NCBI GenBank assembly: GCA_965153355.1
Contig: OZ231126.1
Span: 32,426,001 to 32,490,000 of the forward strand
Source: Flaccisagitta enflata
Taxonomy: Eukaryota > Chaetognatha > Sagittoidea > Aphragmophora
DNA length: 64,000 nt
Direction: 5' to 3'
Shown: positions 35,897 through 46,309 of the stretch, piece by piece
Position numbering within the stretch: position 1 is the first letter of the stretch
Layout of the letters: each line of letters begins with the position of its first letter
Program-made: the position numbers and the translations under genes
Notes under the pieces: generated by a model
Told to the model about the DNA's origin: nothing
The model's input: only the letters and a program-made list of their open reading frames with translations
Database searches by the model: none

Positions 35897-36715
35897 AGTC
35901 ATCCAAGGATTGCACATGGTCAGCGGTACCCGATGCCCTGCTTGAAGTGATTAACTGAAGAAGTGGAGTGAGAGCAGGGCAGCGGCCCCAAAGGGCCGAT
36001 GTCCTGTAGGACACAGGGGTGAATTTCCATACGTCCTGAGAGGGCATGTTTGGGGTAATTTTCCGTGATATTCATTGGGAATTTTGCATTTTTTTTTTAT
36101 TTCTTTTCAATTTGCCATGTTATTCAATGGGAATTTGAGGCCTAAGAGGCTGGATTTGAGGCCCAAGAGGCTGGATTTGAGGCCCAAGAGGCTGGATTTG
36201 AGGCTTGAGAGGTGGGATTTGAGGCCTGTGAGGCTGGATTTGAGGCCTGAAAGGCTGGATTTGAGGCTTGAGAGGCCAGATTTGAGGCCTGAGAGGTCAG
36301 ATTTGAGGCCTGTGAGGCTGGATTTGAGGCCTGAGAGGCTGGATTTGAGGCCTGAGAGGCTAGATTTGAGGCCTGGGAGGCCAGATTTGAGGCCTGAGAG
36401 GCCAGATTTGAGGCCTGAGAGGCTGGGTTTGAGGCCTGAAAGGCTAGATTTGAGGCCTGAGAGGCCAGATTTGAGGCCTGAGAGGCCTGATTTGAGGCCT
36501 GAGAGGCTGGATTTGAGGCCTGAAAGGCTAGATTTGAGGCCTGAGAGGCCAGATTTGAGGCTTGAGAGGCCGGATTTGAGGCCTGAGAGGCTGGATTTGA
36601 GGCCTGAGAGGCTTGAGAAGCTTCGGAGGGGGGACGTACGGACATACGGACGGACGGACGTACGGAAATTCACCCCTGTGTCCTACAGGACATCGGCCCT
36701 TTGGGGCCGCTGCCC
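35897..36715 (+). mobile_element. H1a element, complete reference copy
   Basis: Head (TCATCCAAGGATTGCACATG, GGTACCCGATGCCCTGC). Left hairpin block at 35977-36036: GGGCAGCGGCCCCAAAGGGC, CGATGTCCTGTAGGACACAG, GGGTGAATTTCC. AT-rich spacer. Core of about 22 units of a 20-21 bp repeat (GAGGCCTGAGAGGCTGGATT). ACGG microsatellite. Then the left block repeated in inverted orientation at 36656-36715. The two 60-bp blocks are almost perfect inverted repeats, each itself holding two hairpins. Long frames over the core are only repeat translations. Confidence 0.8.
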
Positions 36716-36719
36716 AAAA

Positions 36720-36925
36720 AAAGGAAGAAATGAAGTAAGTAAGGAAGAAAGGGAGGAATGGAAGGAAAAAAGGAGGAATGGAAGGATGGCAAGAAGGACG
36801 GAATGCAAGAAAGGAAAGAAGGTGGGAATTGAAGGAAAGAAGAGAGAAAGAAAGGAAGGAAAGAATAGAAAGAAGGGAGGAATGGAAAAGATAGAGTGAA
36901 AGGAAGGAAGGAAGGAATGAATAAC
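36720..36925. repeat. GGAAGGAA-type purine tract
   Basis: Degenerate (GGAA)n between two H1 elements. Confidence 0.9.
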
Positions 36926-37200
36926 AGGTCGCCCAAGGGCAATATGTGAATTGGAGTGAGGGGAAGCAGGGCAGCGGCCCCGAAGGGGACGATGTCCTGT
37001 AGAACACAGGGGGACTTTTGTTCGTTTGTTTGTCCGTCCGTCTCCCCCAGGCCCTCTCAGGCCTGAAATCTGCCCTCTCAGGCCTGAAATCTACCCTCTC
37101 AGGCCTAAAATCTACCCTCTCAGGCCTAAAATCTGCGCTCTCAGGCTGGGAGGGGAAACATAAGGCCTGAGGACTTAAAGCCAGCCTGGGGGGCAGGGGC
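36926..37200 (+). mobile_element. H1b element
   Basis: Head AGGTCGCCCAAGGGCAATAT; hairpin block GGGCAGCGGCCCCGAAGGGG, ATGTCCTGTAGAACACAGGG; ACGG-type TCCG repeats; five units of CTCAGGCCTGAAATCTGCCC; then GCCTGGGGGGCAGGGGCATT. Adjacent to the GCCGATGCC array, as is the inverted copy at 43116. Confidence 0.75.
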
Positions 37201-37389
37201 ATTAGCCGGAATGAGCCTGCCCTTTGCCCCTGACCATTTACATTACCTTTTCATAACAGTTGGAACTAAGGTTAACCATCTCCTTCATTTTTCTTTCCCT
37301 TCTGGTTCCTGATCGTTTATCAACTCTACTCTCCTATCTACTGAGGAGGAAAAAGACTGCCCCTGCCCTTTGCCTCTCTGTCTCTTCCC

Positions 37390-38272
37390 CACCTGCCTCT
37401 GCCAATGCTGCTGCCATCTCAACCCATACAACCATCGCCCTTCTCCATCCCGCTGCCGATGCCGATGCCAACTCCACCTGTATGTATGCCCATAACCTTC
37501 ATAGCTGTACAACCATCTTCCTATCTTCCACTACCGCTGCCTTTGCCGACTGAACCCTTATCTTCTGCTGCTGCCGCTGCCGCTGCCGCTGCCGCTGCCG
37601 CTGAAGATGTCACCCATATAGCCAATTGCCCATATGCCGATGCCCATATGCCGATGCCGCTGCCGACTCTCCCTGTAAGCTCATGACATTCATACCTGCT
37701 GCTGCTGCCGCTGCCGCTGCCGCTTCCGCTGCTACCACCGCTGCCGCTGCCGCTGCGGATTCATCTTATGTGATTTTCACCCTCCTACCTGCCAATGCCG
37801 CTGCCGCTGCCGACTCAACCTGTGGAACCATCACTCTTCTACTTGACAAAGCCGATACCGATGCCGACTCTACCTGTGTGCCCATAATCTTCATAGCTGT
37901 ATATTCATTTTCTTATCTGCTGCTGCCGATGCCGCTGCCGCTGCCGCTGCCGCTGCCGCATCAACTCATATGACCATCAGCTCTCTTCCTGCTGCTGTCC
38001 TTGCAATTGCTTACTCTATCTACCTTCATATCTGCTGCTGCTGCCTGTCATTACCGCTGCCGCAGCCGCTGCCGCAGCCGCGGCATATTCTATGATCGTG
38101 AACTTTCTTACTGCCGTTGCCGATGCCACTGCCGACTCTACCCATACGACCATAGTCCTCATGCTTACCGTTGCCGCTGCCGCTGCCGATGCCAACTCTA
38201 CCTATAAGCCCATCACCTTCAAGTCCTTCACACCTGCCGCTGCCGATGCCGCCGCCGATGCCGACTGACCCC
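37390..38272. repeat. GCC-GAT/GCC-GCT hexamer array, degenerate higher-order repeat
   Basis: GCCGCTGCCGATGCCGACTC blocks alternate with 40-60 bp of ACCTGTATGCCCATAACCTTC-like sequence. Reads as Ala/Asp-rich in some frames but has no consistent long frame. Confidence 0.8.
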
Positions 38273-38289
38273 CCCCCCACCGCCCTCTC

Positions 38290-38650
38290 CTGGCAACTCT
38301 AATACCATACCGTATTTCCTCTAATTAGCGCCCCCCTCCTCTTTTGAAAAAATTCTCATCTCAGCTGTGCTTTTCATTTCATTGAAAATTATCAAATATT
38401 CAGTTATTTATTGGGTTTTCTTAATATCTCACTTAATGCATGGATCTTTCTGTTGAAATCATACATCTTTATTTTTTTCCTACCCTAAATCTTTAGTTTT
38501 ATTCACTTCACAGTATTTCATTCTTTTGGCCAACCCATGCAGGGGCGCGCCAAATAGGAGTGTAAAGAGTAATTTGATATTCTTTTTCATTTTTTGTGTT
38601 TCCAAGGCCAATTAGGAACATTAGCATACTCATTTACCGTATACCAATGC
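38290..38650. other. no recognisable gene
   Basis: AT-rich unique sequence. Confidence 0.5.
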
Positions 38651-38651
38651 C

Positions 38652-38654
<3 letters not shown>

Positions 38655-38742
<88 letters not shown>
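38655..38742. repeat. (AG)n microsatellite
   Basis: Perfect tract. Confidence 0.97.
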
Positions 38743-38748
<6 letters not shown>

Positions 38749-39032
38749 ATGATTTTGTACCAACTTCTTCTTTTTCTTTTTCTTTTTCTTTTTCTTTTTT
38801 TTTTCTTTATCTTCTTCTTTTTCTTTTTCTTTATCTTCTTCTTTATCTTCTTCTTTTTCTTTTTATCTCTCTTATCTCTTCTTCTTCTTCTTCTTCTTCT
38901 TCCTTCTTCTCTTCTTTTCATTTTGTTTTCTCTTTGTTGCTGTTCATCCTGATTTGAAAGGTTGCATTTTTCCCACATTACTTCCACGCATTTTGTACCA
39001 ACTTTTCTTTTTCTTTTTCTTTTTCTTTTTGT
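38749..39032 (+). repeat. CTTTTT-rich tandem unit, copies 1-2
   Basis: The unit is TTTTGTACCAACTTCTT, (TTTTTC)n, TTGCTGTTCATCCTGATTTG, AAAGGTTGCATTTTTCCC, ATTACTTCCACG. It recurs at 40190-40280 and 40280-41045. Confidence 0.75.
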
Positions 39033-40178
39033 CGTGTGCACGCGACTCTACACCTTGCCGTGTCGGTCGGTATTTGGCCGGTAGCCCTGGTCGGTAGGTC
39101 ACATTTAAAATTATGACTTTTGAAGGTTTTTGTATATTTAAATATACTCTAGGGTATGTCTGGGCAATTTTAGGGTACTCAGGGTATTTCAGGGTACTTA
39201 GTTATTTTAGGTACCTAAGGTATTTTAGGTTACTATCATATATTTTGGGTACTTTTTGGGTATTTTTGAGTATTGTTGAGTATAAATGGGTATTTTGAGT
39301 TTTGGCATTTTTGGGTATATCGGGTATTTTGGGTATTTTGGGGTATCAACTGGGTATTTTTGGGTATTTTGGGTATTTTGTCAACTCTTTATTGGACACT
39401 CGTTATTATTGGTCTGAAATGTAAACTTTTTGGGACAGACGTTACAGCATGAAGTTAAAGCAGCTTATGTAGTATGAGGTTGTAGGTGTGGACCTTTCAG
39501 AGATAGTAATGTGCAAGATGTGTGTGGGCATGTGGGCATGTAACATGGCAGCATGTGGCAGCATGGGCACGTGCAAGAATGTGGGCATGTGGAGATGTAG
39601 GCAAAGTGGCATGTAAGCATGTAAGTGTGGTTAATGCATATGGTCATGGTGGGCAGGCATAGGCAAAGGGCATGTATAAGTATGTAGCATATGGCATGTG
39701 GGCAAGTATTTAAGTAAGTATGTGGTACATGTAAGAAGTATGTGGGCATGTATCTATGTAGCATGTGTGTGTGTGTGTATGTATATGTAAGTATGTGGCA
39801 TGTATATATGTATGTATGTATGTATATATGCATGTATGTAATTGCTATGTGGGCATGGCATGTATGAAAGTATGTGAAGTATATGGGGCATGTAACCAAG
39901 TATGTATGTAAGTACATGTATATGTGGGTACGTAGTATGTATGTGTAAGTATATATAAAATATATATGTATGTATGTATATGTAAATATGTAAGTATGTA
40001 ATAAGGTAATGTATGTCATGCATGTATATGTAAGTATGTGTATATGTGTAATATGTAGTATATACATGTGTATAAGTATGTGTAGTATGTTGGAGTATGT
40101 GTTCAGGTAGTTGTGTGTAGTATGAAGTTGTGTAGTTTTGTGCAACTTAGCACGCGACTGTTGGCCTGTTGGGCTTGT
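39033..40178 (-). mobile_element. H2-type element with two minisatellite cores
   Basis: On the minus strand: CAAGCCCAACAGGCCAACAG, TCGCGTGCTAAG, a (GTATGT)n-like array (39470-40140), a (GGGTATTTT)n array (39150-39385), short ACCG repeat, ACACGGCAAGGTGTAGAGTC, hairpin GTCGCGTGCACACGAC. Both flanks are CTTTTT-repeat, so the ends are well defined. Confidence 0.65.
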
Positions 40179-40179
40179 T

Positions 40180-40424
40180 CTTTTTCTTCTTCTTTCATTT
40201 GCCTTTCTTCCTTTGCTGTTGTTCTCAGACGGATTTGAAAGGTTGCATTTTCCCTATATTACTTCCATGATTTTGTAACAACTTCTTTTTCTTTTCTTTT
40301 CTTTTCTTTTCTTTTTTCTTCTTTTCTTTTCTTCTTCTTTTTCTTCTTCTTCTTCTTTTTCATTTGCTTTTCTCTTTTGTTGCTGATCTCGATTTGATTT
40401 GAAAGGTTGCATTTCTTCCCCATG
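40180..40424 (+). repeat. CTTTTT-rich tandem unit, copies 3-4
   Basis: Same unit as 38749. The last copy is split by the foldback element at 40425. Confidence 0.75.
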
Positions 40425-41021
40425 ACAGGGTGTGCAAAATTATCCGCACTTGTACCATAGAAAGAAAATCATACTTATAATTGACCCAGGACTATATAAT
40501 TTGAGCCAGAGTATCTCAGTTAATCATACTAGAAGGTAGAATTGATTGTAGGTCTTTTCTAAATTCCTTGTCACTATGGGAGTTAAATGATTTGAAGCAA
40601 AAATTTTGATTTTGACCAGATTTTATTTTATACGCAAAATAGGTCACAAAATCATAGATTTTTGTATTTGTAACCACTTCATAGTGACGCTCTTAGCTTG
40701 GCACACACTATGCTGAGGGAGGTAATTTAAATAAACATCAATGGAGCTTAGAAATCCAAATAAACTAAGCCTACAGGACAAGAAAAACTAACAACAGGAT
40801 TTCAGGTTGTTTTTTTATGATTCTTTTAAAGGAGTGTTTTAAGTTAATCCAATTTACCTGAAAAGTTTTGTTTCAGACTTTGTTATTCTCTGTGAATTTT
40901 GGTTTTGAATGCTAAAAGAGATACTTTTTTATATCTATCTTTTATGCATACAAAAATCATTTTTTCTACAGGTTTTTTTGAAAATAAAACTGCCTTGTGC
41001 GGATAATTTTGCACACCCTGT
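40425..41021. mobile_element. foldback miniature element (ACAGGGTGTGCAAAATTATC ends)
   Basis: 597 bp; ends ACAGGGTGTGCAAAATTATC with CGCAC following, perfect inverted repeats of about 25 bp. The interior is not strongly palindromic. The tandem unit around it gives the empty site: CCCATATTACTTCC, so TA was duplicated (left TA now TG). Confidence 0.85.
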
Positions 41022-41043
41022 TATTACTTCCACATGTTCTCTT

Positions 41044-41115
41044 GTTAGTCGCGGACACGCGACTCTACACCTTGCCGCGTTGGTCGGTAGGTCGGTCTTC
41101 ATCCATCCATCACAT
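41044..41115 (-). mobile_element. H2 right end
   Basis: Hairpin GTCGCGGACACGCGAC, TCTACACCTTGCCGCGTTGG, (TCGG)n. Confidence 0.7.
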
Positions 41116-41259
41116 TTTGAATTCCAGTTGCCAGATTAAGCTCCAGCCCAACCACCGTGATCAAGACTAAGCGCGCATTCGGCCGGCTTTATGGAGGGTT
41201 ATAACACAGACGTACAAGCTGCATCCAGACGATAGGGGGGATAACAAATCTTCACAACT

Positions 41260-41261
<2 letters not shown>

Positions 41262-41320
<59 letters not shown>
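41262..41320. repeat. (AG)n microsatellite
   Basis: Perfect tract. Confidence 0.97.
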
Positions 41321-41322
<2 letters not shown>

Positions 41323-41565
41323 TGATTGTGTCTGGGTCTAAATGAGAAAAATGATATCACTTAAATGCCGTGAAGACAAAGAGTCAAACGTGATTGATGA
41401 CCTTAAAGACATGATAGAAAATAAGCTCGCATCAACCATGCTTTCATTTCCGTAAATTTTTTGCCTAAATTCAATTACACAAGTGGATTCAAAAAGGCCA
41501 GCTGTCATTACAATCTTTGCCAAACGCAGATCCATAAAAACAGAACAGAACAGTCTCAAAGAAAT

Positions 41566-41601
41566 GACGATGATGATGATGATGATGACGATGACAATGA
41601 C

Positions 41602-41659
<58 letters not shown>

Positions 41660-41746
41660 GTGATGCACTTTTATATCCAAATTACACTCAACTTTTTTTA
41701 CATGTACATATAGTGATGCAAGGACAAATCTAAGGATGGAGAGAAA

Positions 41747-41785
<39 letters not shown>

Positions 41786-41821
41786 CGTTGTTGTTGTTGT
41801 CATTGTTGTCGTTGTTGTTGT
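41566..41821. repeat. (GAT)n (41566-41662) and (GTT)n (41745-41821)
   Basis: Two triplet tracts; frames over them read as Asp or Val runs only. Confidence 0.96.
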
Positions 41822-42046
41822 GGTATTATATATTTTTTTTTTTTTATTCCTGTTTAGCTTGTGGGTATTTTTTCTGCCGCTATTGCTATACCACGCCACT
41901 ATCGCAAATATCAAACATTACCTGTGCCAAAGAAGTATGGTGGTTGAAAAATAACATCGCCTTCCCAATACTGCTTATATGAAACAAACTATCGATGGTG
42001 ATGGCGGTAATACCCATGAAATCAGCTGATAAATGTAAAATCCCTT

Positions 42047-42236
42047 TTAGTCGCATAGCTACGCAACTCTATACCCCGTTTTGTTGGTCTGTCGGTCTAT
42101 TAGTCGGTCCGTCTGTCCGTCACACTTTACTTTTTTTTATGTCTATGGCCTCATCGTTCTGCCAGGCCTGCTCTGGAGTGACTTCTAATACAGCTCTGCT
42201 CACTGTGCACGAGACTGGGGTGGCTGGGTCCATTTG
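42047..42236 (-). mobile_element. H2 element, diverged full-length
   Basis: TTTTAGTCGCATAGCTACGC, ACTCTATACCCCGTTTTG, TCGG/TCCG repeats, CACACTTTACTTTTTTTTAT, then GACTGGGGTGGCTGGGTCC. Confidence 0.7.
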
Positions 42237-42282
42237 TCAATGATCACTGGGGGATAATCATGTTCGCAGAAAAATTTATTGT

Positions 42283-42430
42283 CAACGTCGCGCCGGGCAG
42301 GCTAATAAGGTGCGACATGTGGATCGTCGAATGAATGCGTTACCAACCAACCAACCGACCGACCGACCGAGCGACCGAGCGACCAACGGACACAGCCAGT
42401 TATAGAGGTGCTTTGTCGCACCTAAAAACT
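42283..42430 (-). mobile_element. H2 variant (GGTGCGAC hairpin), inverted relative of 6467-6600
   Basis: Right part: hairpin GGTGCTTTGTCGCACC then TAAAAA; (ACCG/ACCA)n; GTCGAATGAATGCGTTACC; left part CGGGCAGGCTAATAAGGTGC. Confidence 0.7.
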
Positions 42431-42480
42431 TCAATTGATTGATTGAGGAATGATCAAAATTCATTCAACTCAATCACCAC

Positions 42481-42542
42481 GGACTAACGGATGGACCGAC
42501 GGACGGACAAAGCCTCTTATAGAGTTGCTTCTCCGCAACTTA
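42481..42542 (+). mobile_element. H2 variant right end
   Basis: (ACGG)n, GACAAAGCCTCTTATAGAGT, hairpin GTTGCTTCTCCGCAAC, TTAAAAG. Confidence 0.65.
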
Positions 42543-42717
42543 AAAGTGATGATGAGAAACAGGAATGGTTGTCGAAGAAATGAATGGGTATGAATGACTG
42601 GCAAAGGTTCACGTGTCTGATTTAATCGATGAGGGAATTAATTTTAAGGGGGTGTTTCTAGTAAGAGACAATCGCGTTTTTAACGGGCCACTCGGTCGCT
42701 CGAGACTCGAGAGAGAG

Positions 42718-42718
<1 letters not shown>

Positions 42719-42786
<68 letters not shown>
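42719..42786. repeat. (AG)n microsatellite
   Basis: Preceded by a fragment (AATCGCGTTTTTAACGGGCC) of the foldback at 4255-5290. Confidence 0.96.
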
Positions 42787-42788
<2 letters not shown>

Positions 42789-43065
42789 CGGCAGCGGCAT
42801 CGGCAGATGGGTAGTGGGATTGGAATTGGCAATGGAAAAAAAAACTGACAGAGTCGGCACCGGCATCGGCATCGGCATCGGCATCGGCATCGGCAGATGA
42901 ATCTAGTCTATGTCGGCATCGGCATCGGCAAGGGGGGGAGGGGGGGGTGTGAAGATAGAAATGGCATCAATAGAGAGAGGATGTTAAAGAGATGGAATGA
43001 GTTGGTAATAGTCTGTTTTATGTTACATCAGCGTCGGGATCGGCATCGGCATCCACATTCACATG
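42787..43065. repeat. GGCATC hexamer array, inverted relative of 37390-38272
   Basis: GGCATCGGCATCGGCATCGG blocks separated by unique sequence. Confidence 0.8.
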
Positions 43066-43115
43066 GGCCCCATGATTTCTCAGGTAAATTATTCATGGCT
43101 CTTCTTAGCTAATTA

Positions 43116-43437
43116 GTCCGGCTAATGCCCCTCCCCCCCAGGTTGGCATAGTATGGGCCTGAGAGGGCCTGAGAGGGCAGATTTCAGACCTGAGAGGGCG
43201 AAATTCAGGCCTGAGAGGGCAGATTCAATGCCTGAGAGTGCAGATTTCAGGCCTGAGAGGGCAGGTTCAAGGCCTGAAAAGGCATATTGCTGGTCTGAGA
43301 GGGTAAATTTTAGCCCTGAGAGGGCATATTTCAGGCCTGAGAGGTCCTGGGGGGGGACGCACAGACAAACGCACGAACGGACGAACAAAAGTCCCCCTGT
43401 GTTCTACAGGACATAGTCCCCTTCGAGGCCGCTGCCC
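43116..43437 (-). mobile_element. H1b element, inverted relative of 36926-37200
   Basis: TCCGGCTAATGCCCCTCCC; about nine units of GCCTGAGAGGGCAGATTTCA; GGACGCACAGACAAACGCAC; AAAGTCCCCCTGTGTTCTAC; AGGACATAGTCCCC...GAGGCCGCTGCCC. Confidence 0.75.
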
Positions 43438-43528
43438 AAAAGGAAGGGAGGGTGAAATGGAAGTAAGATAGGAGGGGAGGAATGGGAGGAGGGAAGGAAG
43501 GTAGGAATTGAAGGAAAGAAGAAAGAAT

Positions 43529-44327
43529 AGTCGCAAAAGCGTTAGATGGTCAGCGGTACCCGTTGCCCCTATATGAGTGTTTGTGGGCGTGAGGTGGTTA
43601 GTGGGGCAGCGGCCCCGAAGGGGCCGATGACCTATGCTGGTTTTATCTGAGTCTCAAGGCTGTGATTTGAGCCTCAAGCCTCAAGGCTGGGATTTGAGCT
43701 TCCAGGCAGAGATTTTAGCTTCACGGCTGGGATTTCAGCTTCAATGCTGGGATTCGAGCTTTGAGGCTGGAATTTGAGCCTCAAGACTAGGATTTGGGCC
43801 TTGAGACTAGGATTGGAGCCTGGAGGCTTGGATTTGAGCCCTGAGGCTGGGATTGGAGCTTCAAGGCTGGGATTTGAGCTTCAAGGCTGGGATTTGAGCT
43901 TCAAGGCTGGGATTTGAGCTTCAAGGCTGGAATTTGAGCTTGGAGGCTGGGATTTGAGCTTCAAGGCTGGAATTTGAGCTTCAAGGCTGGAATTTGAGCT
44001 TGGAGGCTGGCATTTGAGCTTGGAGGCTGGGATTTGAGCTTGGAGGCTGGGATTTGAGCTTGGAGGCTGGGATTTGAGCTTGGAGGCTGGGATTTGAGCT
44101 TGGAGGCTGGGATTTGAGCTTGGAGGCTGGGATTTGAGCTTTGAGGCAGGGATTTGAGCCTTGAGGCTGGGATTTGAGCCTCGAGGCTGGGATTTGTGCC
44201 CCGAGGCTGGAATTTGAGCCTTGAGGCGGGGGGGGGGTACGGAGAAGGAGAAGGAGAAGGAGAAGGAGGAGAAATGTCTCCTGTGTGAAAGCATAGGTCA
44301 TCGGCCCCTTCGGGGCCGCTGCCCAAT
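43529..44327 (+). mobile_element. H1c element, complete
   Basis: Head AGTCGCAAAAGCGTTAGATG, GGTACCCGTTGCCCC. Left hairpin block 43604-43638 (GGGCAGCGGCCCCGAAGGGG, CCGATGACCTATGCT). About 29 units of a 20-bp core (GAGCTTGGAGGCTGGGATTT). (GGAGAA)n. Inverted hairpin block 44290-44324. The right 450 bp recurs, apparently without change, at 45571-46020. Confidence 0.85.
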
Positions 44328-44370
44328 ATCTAAAAAACAGAATGTACACTACTAAATTAAATTGAGTGTG

Positions 44371-44539
44371 CAGTTGAACCCCGCTCTAACAGGCCCGCCA
44401 CCAACGAAATTCCGTCTATAACAGATTTATGGTTCTTTTAGCCTATTCTCTTCCATTTCCCATGTTGGAAATAAAAGTTCTATCTATAACAGATAAAACT
44501 TGATGTGCCCTCAAAATTCGTTAGAGCGGGATTTAACTG
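44371..44539. mobile_element. foldback miniature element, family B, short copy
   Basis: 169 bp; ends CAGTTGAACCCCGCTCTAAC and complement of GTTAGAGCGGGATTTAACTG. Inner CTATAACAGAT pair. A 786-bp relative lies at 55670-56455. Confidence 0.85.
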
Positions 44540-44860
44540 TAACTAAGGCAACTGCAGTAATGAAAACAAAGTCGCCCATAATTGACCAATGATACCGACG
44601 GACGGATAGATGGCAGGGCAAATCGACCGACACAACATGGTACATAGACGGGAGGGCAGAGGCACACAACCCCCTTTTCCAACTCCCTCCTCCACACCCC
44701 CTTACCCCCCCCCCCCCCACACGGCATCTCAAATTCGCACTTTCACTCTCAAGACTGATAGAGCAACGGGCCGACGGACGGATGGACAGCGGCTAAAAAC
44801 AGAAAAATTAACCATCCCCACCCATTCGTAAGACATAGTTTCTTCCTTTTTTTTTGTCAG

Positions 44861-45478
44861 GTTGGTTCATGGGTAAAGTGGTCGGGACGACTGCGGGCGA
44901 GTCCATGGTCGCAGCTGCCAACATTTTTATCGGACAAACTGAGGCGCCGCTCATCGTCAAACCATTTTTAGGTCGGTGTTATGGCCTTTATAAGGTCAGC
45001 TAACTAAGGTCAGCTTTGCTACAATTTTAATCTTTAGGTCAGCATTGTTCCGATCAGCTAACCAGCATTGTTCCGGTCAGATAATCAGCATATTAGGTCA
45101 GCTTTCCTACAATTGTTAGGTCAATTCATCGTTAAACATTATCAGGGAATAATCGTTATGTATTTATCTAGGTCATACAGTCATACTGATAGTTAGCGTG
45201 CTATGAATCATAGCCTATGATGCAATTTGCACTTACCGGCGTGACTTGTGAGGGCACAAACAGACATTCTTGCTGAGGATGAACATCAGAGTAAGGAAAA
45301 ATTCGGGCAGATTTTAAGAAGATGTTAAAACAAATTACAGTAAACATGACGCATTCGGAGTTGCATTCTATCATGACATCGGGTTTTGCTACTGTTGCCG
45401 GCACAGTATTAGGCGCCTATATCAGCTTTGGAGCCAATCCTTCCGACTTGATCACAGCATCATGCATGGCAGCACCAG
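44861..45478 (+). CDS. concentrative nucleoside transporter (SLC28/CNT family), two internal exons (44861-44971, 45341-45478)
   Basis: Exon a: acceptor TTTTTTTTTGTCAG|GT; translation [20 protein letters not shown] then [16 protein letters not shown]; donor TTAG|GTCGGT; phase 1. Exon b: acceptor AAATTACAG|TAAAC; translation [20 protein letters not shown] then [20 protein letters not shown] and CMAAPG; donor CCAG|GTGAAT; 138 bp, phase 1 at both ends. Joined, they form one continuous frame with the CNT signature: GQTEAPL followed by [26 protein letters not shown]. CNTs are sodium- or proton-coupled nucleoside importers of the plasma membrane; this part belongs to the conserved transport core, whose GQTE Glu contacts substrate and cation in known structures (family knowledge). 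Earlier and later exons are not found here. The intron holds GGTCAGC-type repeats. The donor of exon b lies 8 nt before a (GT)n tract. Whether the gene is intact is unknown. Confidence 0.88.
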
Positions 45479-45484
45479 GTGAAT

Positions 45485-45485
<1 letters not shown>

Positions 45486-45570
<85 letters not shown>
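45486..45570. repeat. (TG)n microsatellite next to the exon b donor
   Basis: Perfect tract beginning 8 nt after the donor GT at 45479. Confidence 0.97.
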
Positions 45571-45572
<2 letters not shown>

Positions 45573-46020
45573 CTTCAAGGCTGGGATTTGAGCTTCAAGG
45601 CTGGGATTTGAGCTTCAAGGCTGGAATTTGAGCTTGGAGGCTGGGATTTGAGCTTCAAGGCTGGAATTTGAGCTTCAAGGCTGGAATTTGAGCTTGGAGG
45701 CTGGCATTTGAGCTTGGAGGCTGGGATTTGAGCTTGGAGGCTGGGATTTGAGCTTGGAGGCTGGGATTTGAGCTTGGAGGCTGGGATTTGAGCTTGGAGG
45801 CTGGGATTTGAGCTTGGAGGCTGGGATTTGAGCTTTGAGGCAGGGATTTGAGCCTTGAGGCTGGGATTTGAGCCTCGAGGCTGGGATTTGTGCCCCGAGG
45901 CTGGAATTTGAGCCTTGAGGCGGGGGGGGGGTACGGAGAAGGAGAAGGAGAAGGAGAAGGAGGAGAAATGTCTCCTGTGTGAAAGCATAGGTCATCGGCC
46001 CCTTCGGGGCCGCTGCCCAA
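45571..46020 (+). mobile_element. H1c right half, duplicate of 43877-44326
   Basis: Starts abruptly in the core array immediately after (TG)n. The sequence matches base for base as far as I compared, including single-unit variants and the GCCCC...GGGGC end. Left head and left hairpin block are absent. Confidence 0.9.
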
Positions 46021-46309
46021 AAAAGGGAGGAATTAGAATAAGGAAGGGAGCAATGGAAACTAGTCATCCACCAACCCATTGCATAATGAATTCTGTAGTA
46101 ACGCCATTTACGGTATTCTCAATGGCAACCAAACGCCATTTTGGCGTCTATATGGCGTTATTTGAGGCGTTATTATTATTGTCATCGCTGTCATTTTTTT
46201 CTCCATCTTTTTTTACTCACTATGGATTTTTTGTAATCATTTGAAAAAAAAACCAAAGATAGAAAAAATGTTATATAATATATAAACTATCAATAATGAT
46301 TTTTTTTAT

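Noticed and set aside
36075-36899. Leu-Arg-Pro repeat frames (and minus-strand Ser-Gly-Leu-Lys frames)
   Set aside because: Translations of the H1a 21-bp core in different frames; similar frames occur over every H1 core.
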